Origin: Plantactinospora soyae
Lineage (GTDB): Bacteria; Actinomycetota; Actinomycetes; Mycobacteriales; Micromonosporaceae
Reading direction: 5' to 3'
Assembly: GCF_014874095.1 (NCBI RefSeq)
Contig: NZ_JADBEB010000001.1
Coordinates: 2,294,001-2,358,000 of the forward strand
DNA length: 64,000 bases
The notes below the pieces were generated by a model that saw only the letters and a program-made list of their open reading frames with translations, did no database searches and was not told where the DNA came from. This document shows, one piece after another, positions 60,101 to 64,000 of this stretch; position 1 is the stretch's first letter; each line of letters starts with the position of its first letter. A program made the position numbers and the translations under genes.

Positions 60101-61018
60101 TGGGCGGTCGGCACACTGCGCGCCGTGGAGGCGTTCGCCGCCGCCGAGCTGGGCGAACTCGCCGAGGCGGATCGCGAGGCGCGGCGGGCGTACCGGGACT
60201 TCGCGGCGGCGTCCGACGACTGGGGCCGGGGCTTCGCCCTGGTCGTACGGGGTGCCGTGGCGCGCGGGGTGGGCGAGCCGGAGCACGCCCTCGACCTGCT
60301 CACCGACGCGCTCGCGTACGGCAACCGCACCTCGCACCCGCTGCTGATCGGCCTCGCCGGCACACTCCGGGGATTCGTGGCGCTGGACCGGGGGGACGTG
60401 TCCGGTGCCGAGCGGGACGCCGAAGCGGTGCTCGCGGCCGTCGAGCCGCACAACCCGCTGGCTCCGACCCAGCTCGGTCCCCGGATGCTGCTCGCCGCCT
60501 GCCGGCTGGCCGGCGGTGACGCGCCGACGGCGGTGAGCCTGCTCGAACCGATCGCGGCGGCCGGTACGGTGCCGTCGGTGCTCTTCTCCCGGCGCCAGGC
60601 CCTGGCCCGGTACGCCGCCGCGCTGCTCGCCGACGGGCAGACGGCGGTGGCGCTGGACTGGGCCCGGCAGGCGGTGGAGGCACCGGGCGAGGACGTCCGG
60701 AGTCGGGTGATCGCGGCACGGGTGCTCGCCGAGGCGCTGGTCGAGGCCGGTGAGTGGGCCGAGGCGCGGCTGGTCGCCGACGAGGCGGTCCGGTTGGCGT
60801 ACTCGACCCAGCAGACCAGTGAGCGGGCCGCGGCCGAGGAGTTGCGGGCCCGGCTGTCCCGGGATCCTCAGCCGGCCGGGGACGGCGTGGTCATCATCCG
60901 GCAGCGCGGACCGGGCGGTGTGCCGGTGCACGGGGTGCCGGACGAGGTCGGGTCCGGTGCCAGGATGGGATCGGTCGATCTCCGGGATACCGCGCAGCCC
61001 GGGCAGCCGATAGCCTAG
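57113..61018 (+). CDS. Zinc-ribbon / class III adenylate cyclase / AAA ATPase / TPR protein
   Basis: This is a 1301-aa multidomain regulator. Residues 1-22 form a zinc ribbon (CPVCG...CHNCG). Residues 38-205 are a class III nucleotidyl cyclase: FGDLSDFTSWSEDL with metal Asp, VDKLTGDGIMAVFG with Lys/Asp, and VIGDTVNTAARLADA with the Asn/Arg catalytic pair. Residues 230-640 form an AAA/AfsR-like ATPase with MTAEAGIGKSRFGAE and VIVDDLHDATPE, containing an inserted Gly/Pro/Ala linker at about 530-575. Helical TPR-like repeats run from about 740 to 1260. It starts at GTG 57113 in GTGA overlap with the MBL gene. It probably couples cAMP synthesis to a ligand-gated ATPase switch. Confidence 0.9.
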   Translation: MTCPVCGTVAVPGARFCHNCGVALPAAATLPEAERRVVTVLFGDLSDFTSWSEDLDPERVSTVTDRVLAALAGAVKTFGGHVDKLTGDGIMAVFGAPVAHEDDAERAVRAALSMQRAVRRVLDDEQGGGAPLGLRVGLNTGDVVAGIQAAIEYTVIGDTVNTAARLADAAAIGAVYAGARTAAATRRVSSWRALRPLRLKGKREPVEAYELLGLLDAPGTRSGLGDEAPFVGRETEIGRVAGRLAEVIDQGQPRVLLMTAEAGIGKSRFGAEVERLAAGYDVGAGRYATHTGARVLSVKCAAFGERRRLAPLADLVRAAVGLPDGPATAVTRSVVEERLRRLGQRLARHRPDPPPVAVDLLLALLGYADLPSAHGTVPAGPAEWSAGEPASAADAIPAAVAELLSALAAETPLAVIVDDLHDATPETTDALGVTLSRLTGPVLVLLLGRPELVRTAGALTRLADAEVHSLPPLRGADAARLLTAYLSGGRLPQADVDRLLATAQGNPFYLAELVTLLMERGALTTVLDRTPTRTGPVVGVRSGTDAATGPADGSGPAASAPPAGPGPAGIWRLVPGSLGSRLLSRDLAAVLAARIDALPADARAALRDAAVIGDTVPAGALEALRERRAGREGRPTAVVAVELERAVEELLQRRMLHRNREGYIFATPLMREAVYAGIGKADRADRHAALAEWAAPSVAAALPGQVVHGGGGLSGPVAPTGTGSTGMPEAERDAFVAEHAERATALADVVSLRSDATARNVAPLGMAALNRSARRALAAGEPAQAVQYAERSARLAGESVPGGDRLVHARALLQVGRIADALAFAEKVGANAGDDAAVRAGALLVVGQAYQAQGDRHRAVGIWREALQVATGAGLPGPRASAMRRLGMADFVSGRLSQASSRFAGAYQVNLDADDPRGQAWSLQNLAWVTTTRGDFAGTDAVLGRAARLFAEIDDPVGQAWLRGTNAFARLLAGRLGEARRLARVFLPFGERVGEAWAVGTLRAVEAFAAAELGELAEADREARRAYRDFAAASDDWGRGFALVVRGAVARGVGEPEHALDLLTDALAYGNRTSHPLLIGLAGTLRGFVALDRGDVSGAERDAEAVLAAVEPHNPLAPTQLGPRMLLAACRLAGGDAPTAVSLLEPIAAAGTVPSVLFSRRQALARYAAALLADGQTAVALDWARQAVEAPGEDVRSRVIAARVLAEALVEAGEWAEARLVADEAVRLAYSTQQTSERAAAEELRARLSRDPQPAGDGVVIIRQRGPGGVPVHGVPDEVGSGARMGSVDLRDTAQPGQPIA

Positions 61019-61067
61019 ATCCAATTCCGTCCACACCGGACGGGCGTCGGGACGAAGGGCGGAGTCT

Positions 61068-61511
61068 GTGAGGCTGCCCCGTTCGGCCGCGGCGTGGACC
61101 ATCGCCGTCTTCGGCGGACTCGCCCTCCTGCTCGGTGCCGTCGGCCTGGTCCGGCCGGAGACGTTGCTCACGCTGCTCGGCTTCGAGGTGCTGCCGGCTG
61201 GCGGACGGGCCTCGGGCGACTACACCCGGACGTTCGTCACCGCCTCGTCGATGGCGTCGTTCAACATGGGTGTGTACTACCTGCTCGCCGCCAGCTCGGG
61301 CTGGGAGCCGTTCTTCCGGTTCACGGTGGTCTTCCGGCTGCTGACCTTCGCCGTGTTCACGGTGCTGGTGCTGACCGAGGTGGCGCCGCCGCGATTCCTC
61401 GGCGTCGCGCTCTGGGAAGGGGCCGGAGCGGTCGCCACCGCGGTCGCGTTGTGGCTCGACCGGCGTCAGATTGGCAACCAGGCGGTAACAGCCATGGGTG
61501 CGGGGGGCTGA
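61068..61511 (+). CDS. Four-helix membrane protein of unknown function
   Basis: This is a 147-aa protein with four predicted helices (about residues 8-28, 58-75, 85-105 and 110-130). A conserved-looking loop reads YTRTFVTASSMASFNMGVYY, and FFRFTVVFRLLTFAVFTVLV lies in the third helix. GTG 61068 follows GGGCGGAG. It sits between the cyclase and kinase genes, both with the same orientation. Family assignment (DUF4345-like) is only a suspicion. Confidence 0.7.
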   Translation: MRLPRSAAAWTIAVFGGLALLLGAVGLVRPETLLTLLGFEVLPAGGRASGDYTRTFVTASSMASFNMGVYYLLAASSGWEPFFRFTVVFRLLTFAVFTVLVLTEVAPPRFLGVALWEGAGAVATAVALWLDRRQIGNQAVTAMGAGG

Positions 61512-61542
61512 ATCGTCTCATGTCTTCGGTATTTTCGAGTCT

Positions 61543-63330
61543 GTGACTGACACCCCGCCCGGCGCGCTGCCTCTGCCCGTGGTGCCCGGCCTGACGGATT
61601 TGTCGGTCTTCGCCCGAGGTGGCTACGCCACGGTCTACCGGGCCACCCAGCAGTCCGTGGGGCGCGAGGTGGCGGTGAAGGTCGAGAACCGCACCCTGGA
61701 CAGTGAGCGGGACCAGCGGCGATTCCTCCGCGAGGCGCGGGCGGCCGGCCGGATGTCGTCCCATCCGCACGTGGTCGACCTCTTCGACGCCGGGGTCACC
61801 GAGGACCAGCACCCGTTCCTGATCATGGAGCTGTGTGACGGCTCGTACGCGGAACGTATGCGTACCTCGCCGCTCACTCCGGTCGAGGCGCGCGAAGTCG
61901 GAGTGAAGATCGCCGACGCGCTCGCCGACGCCCACCAGCTCGGCGTGCTGCACCGCGACGTCAAGCCGGCCAACATCCTCTACTCGAGGTTCAACGAACC
62001 GGCACTGGCCGACTTCGGACTGGCCGTGCTCGCCGAGGCCCGGGACACGGCGATCACCCTGGAGGTGCTCACCCCGGCGTACGCGCCACCGGAGATGTTC
62101 CGGCACAGCCCGCCCTCGCCGGCCGTCGACGTGTACGCGCTCTGCGCCACCCTGTACGCCGTGATGCACGGCAAGCCGCCGCGCTGGCAGGCCGACCGGA
62201 ACCCGGGGCTGCTCACCCTGCTGGAGCTGTTCACCGAGCCGATCCCGGAACTGCCGGGCGTGCCGACCCGGCTGCTGGACCTACTCCGCTACGGAATGGC
62301 CAACGACCCCTCGGACCGACCCTCCGCCGAGCAGCTGCGGGATCTGCTCGCCAGTGTCCCGCTGGAACCGCCGACGGTCGGCGTCGGTCCGTACCCCGGG
62401 GTGATGGGTGCCGTACCGGTCTCCGGGATTCCGGTCTCCGGCGGCTCGGTCTCCGGCGGTTCCTGGCCCGGAGGTTCCGGGTCCGACCCGGCTGGCAGCG
62501 CGGCCTCCGCGTCCGCCGGCTCGGCCGTGGATGCCGGATCCGGCGGGTCGCCGGGAGTTCCCGCACCCCGGACGCCCACCTCCGGCGCTCCGGTTTCCGG
62601 GGTACCGGTCTCAGGTGTACCGGTGTCCGGCGTGCCGACCTCGGGTGGTGCGCCGCCGAACGTCTACCTGTCGAGTTCCTACGCCCCGCCCCCACCCCGG
62701 TCCGCCGGCCCGGCCCAGGGCGACGTGCCGCCGGTGCCGCCGCGCCCCAGCCGCCGCCGGTCGCTGTTCTGGTTCCTCGGCGGGCTGGGCGCGATCGTCC
62801 TGGTCGCCACTATCGCCGGCGGGTCCTGGTACGCGGCGACCCGGGGACTGCCGGGCCCGTCGCCCAGCGCCAGCCGCAGCGGCACCGCACCGGCCAGCAC
62901 GGCCGCCACCCGGGTCTTCCCCGGCACCGGTGGCGTGCTGCGCGGCTGCCTCGTGCCGCTGCCCGGTGGCGCCCGCTGCCCGGTCGAGCTGGAGTGCTTC
63001 GGCCCGGTACGGGTCAGGAGCACCGAGGCGGAGGCCGGGCGACTGCCCTGCACCGGCCGGCACACCTGGGAGTCGTACGCCGAAGGGGATCTGCCGCTCG
63101 GAGTCGACGCGACCGATCACGGGGCGGTGAAGCGGGACGCCACGGTGCGCGGCATCTGCAACGCGAACGTCTTCCGGCTGACCACCACCCTGATCGAGAC
63201 CGAGGGCTGGAAGTTCGAGGTGCTGCCGCCGGCGACCGCCGGTGCGGCCGGTCCGGCCAGCCGGACCTTCCGCTGCCTGGCCGGCAAGGGCGTCGACAAG
63301 CTCACCGGGCCCGCCCTCACCGCCGACTGA
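61543..63330 (+). CDS. Receptor-type Ser/Thr protein kinase
   Basis: This is a 595-aa protein. The kinase domain (about residues 20-275) has the glycine loop FARGGYATVYRA, catalytic Lys in REVAVKVE, HRDVKPANIL, ADFGLAV and PPEMF. A long Gly/Ser/Pro juxtamembrane part contains PVSG-type repeats (GVPVSGVPVSGVP). One transmembrane helix (LFWFLGGLGAIVLVATIAGG, about 407-428) leads to an extracellular domain of about 150 residues with about six cysteines. The first DFG/activation segment looks active. GTG 61543 is 7 nt after TATTTT with no ribosome binding site, so it is likely leaderless. Confidence 0.93.
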   Translation: MTDTPPGALPLPVVPGLTDLSVFARGGYATVYRATQQSVGREVAVKVENRTLDSERDQRRFLREARAAGRMSSHPHVVDLFDAGVTEDQHPFLIMELCDGSYAERMRTSPLTPVEAREVGVKIADALADAHQLGVLHRDVKPANILYSRFNEPALADFGLAVLAEARDTAITLEVLTPAYAPPEMFRHSPPSPAVDVYALCATLYAVMHGKPPRWQADRNPGLLTLLELFTEPIPELPGVPTRLLDLLRYGMANDPSDRPSAEQLRDLLASVPLEPPTVGVGPYPGVMGAVPVSGIPVSGGSVSGGSWPGGSGSDPAGSAASASAGSAVDAGSGGSPGVPAPRTPTSGAPVSGVPVSGVPVSGVPTSGGAPPNVYLSSSYAPPPPRSAGPAQGDVPPVPPRPSRRRSLFWFLGGLGAIVLVATIAGGSWYAATRGLPGPSPSASRSGTAPASTAATRVFPGTGGVLRGCLVPLPGGARCPVELECFGPVRVRSTEAEAGRLPCTGRHTWESYAEGDLPLGVDATDHGAVKRDATVRGICNANVFRLTTTLIETEGWKFEVLPPATAGAAGPASRTFRCLAGKGVDKLTGPALTAD

Positions 63331-63339
63331 CCGCGCGGC

Positions 63340-63364
63340 GCCGACGGGCGGCAGGACCGTCGGC
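63340..63364 (+). terminator. Weak hairpin after the kinase gene
   Basis: The 8-bp arms GCCGACGG and CCGTCGGC have a 9-nt loop, 10 bp after the kinase stop. Confidence 0.5.
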
Positions 63365-63467
63365 GGGGTCTCGCCGAGCAGCGGGGAACCCGCTCGGCCG
63401 ATCACCAGAATGGACTCTGCCGGCTACCCTGGGCTTTCGCATCCCGCCCTCAGACCAGGGGCCGCCG

Positions 63468-64000
63468 ATGATCACCGTAACGCTCCGAGGACGTGTCCGA
63501 CTGCTCGCCACGACCACGGCGGTCGTGCTCACCCTGCTGCTCGCCGCCGGTGCCGGCTGCGACAGCCAGCGGGAGCCGGAACTTCCATCGGTCCAGGAGA
63601 AACTCGAGCAGACGCACATTTTCGGCCAGAGCAAGCTGCGGATCGGGGTGGCCACCTACGAGCCGCTGATGGGAGTGCTGGACAACAACAAGCTGGTCGG
63701 CTTCGACATCGACATCGCCCGGTACATCGCGACATCCCTCGGGTACGAGGGGGACAGCGCGATCCAGTTCGTCCACCTCGCCACCGAGGACCGGATCCCC
63801 GCACTCCAGAGCGGCCAGGTGGACATCGTGGTGTCCAGCTTCTCCATCACCGAGGAGCGTCAGAAGCTGGTCAGCTTCGCCGGGCCGTACTTCATCACCA
63901 CGCAGGAGGTGATGGTCCCGGTCGCCATGAAGGACAAGATCCGCACCATCGAGGACCTGCGCAACCCGAACTACCGGGTCTGTGTGGGCGGCGGGTCGAC
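63468..64000 (+). CDS. GlnH-like amino-acid-binding lipoprotein (3' partial)
   Basis: The reading frame runs off the right edge after about 177 codons. A signal peptide with lipobox AGAGC (TAVVLTLLLAAGAGC) is followed by the SBP_bac_3 pattern: LRIGVATYEPLMGVLDNNKL, then VGFDIDIARYIATSLGYEGD, RIPALQSGQVDIVVSSFSIT and ERQKLVSFAGPYF. These proteins bind glutamate/aspartate/glutamine outside the membrane. In actinobacteria a GlnH lipoprotein is linked to GlnX and the kinase PknG; the adjacent receptor kinase and the missing right side leave that open. ATG 63468 gives a good signal n-region. Confidence 0.9.
   Translation, partial: MITVTLRGRVRLLATTTAVVLTLLLAAGAGCDSQREPELPSVQEKLEQTHIFGQSKLRIGVATYEPLMGVLDNNKLVGFDIDIARYIATSLGYEGDSAIQFVHLATEDRIPALQSGQVDIVVSSFSITEERQKLVSFAGPYFITTQEVMVPVAMKDKIRTIEDLRNPNYRVCVGGGS

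Noticed and set aside
58583-61171. 862-aa minus-strand ORF opposite the cyclase/AAA/TPR gene
   Set aside because: Antisense frame kept open by GC-rich codons; Arg/Gly/Pro/His-rich with no motifs.

Overview
This window is typical chromosome of a high-GC actinomycete, most likely a member of the Micromonosporaceae. The evidence is the very high GC at third codon positions, frequent GTG starts, ATGA/GTGA gene overlaps, a WhiB-family regulator, a Ser/Thr protein kinase, and an ffs-dnaX-ybaB-recR / leuA / ask-asd / ponA2-type PBP / WhiB4(WblA) / ArsA-like ATPase backbone. From memory, that backbone matches the order around Rv3677-Rv3721 of Mycobacterium tuberculosis. Family placement is inference; no search was run.

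Layout. 1-5080: the 3' end of a Cds1/cysteine-synthase-type PLP enzyme, then a minus-strand operon (ECF sigma factor, zinc-finger anti-sigma factor, ABC ATPase, two membrane proteins). 5450-10741: accessory DNA. It holds two small Cys-rich proteins divergent from an XRE/DUF5919-type regulator with a striking operator, a GntR regulator, a low-GC membrane pentapeptide protein, an excisionase-like HTH protein, a broken phosphotransferase and the C-terminal stub of a tyrosine integrase. Part of it (7771-10741) is bounded by a 43-bp direct repeat of the 3' end of tRNA-Ser(GGA), so it is a decayed tRNA-integrated element. 10870-15993: ffs, dnaX, DUF2752, RDD, ybaB, recR. 16321-22491: a complete five-gene oligopeptide ABC transporter, with a 2x56-bp repeat wedged into one start/stop junction. 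22597-31727: an M48-type membrane protease operon, SGNH hydrolase, ArsR/SRPBCC pair, secreted HNH nuclease and MFS exporter. 31833-37918: leuA with a leucine-codon leader peptide and attenuator, nitroreductase, lipoprotein, aspartokinase (with an internal beta-subunit start) and asd. 38049-44848: GAF-GGDEF protein, DJ-1/PfpI protein, GlxA-type AraC regulator, hypothetical proteins, GNAT, TetR and a DUF6204-like protein. 45300-47252: a second, smaller decayed element delimited by a 23-bp repeat of the tRNA-Pro(CGG) 3' end. It holds a SigE-family sigma factor, its membrane partner and an integrase C-terminal remnant. 47420-64000: metallophosphoesterase, YqeY, class A PBP, WblA/WhiB4, two ArsA-like ATPases, DUF4177, RidA, MBL hydrolase, a 1301-aa cyclase/AAA/TPR protein, a membrane protein, a receptor-type Ser/Thr kinase and the start of a GlnH-like binding lipoprotein.

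How the genes work together. The backbone covers DNA replication/repair (dnaX, ybaB, recR, ffs), aspartate- and leucine-family biosynthesis (ask, asd, leuA), peptide uptake, and cell-wall/redox control (PBP, WblA, ATPases, kinase, cyclase). The two tRNA genes mark where foreign DNA entered. The most unusual signals are the two nested tRNA-bounded remnants, the operator centred on the XRE promoter -10 box, the 56-bp repeat insertion at a GTGA junction, and several apparently leaderless promoters.
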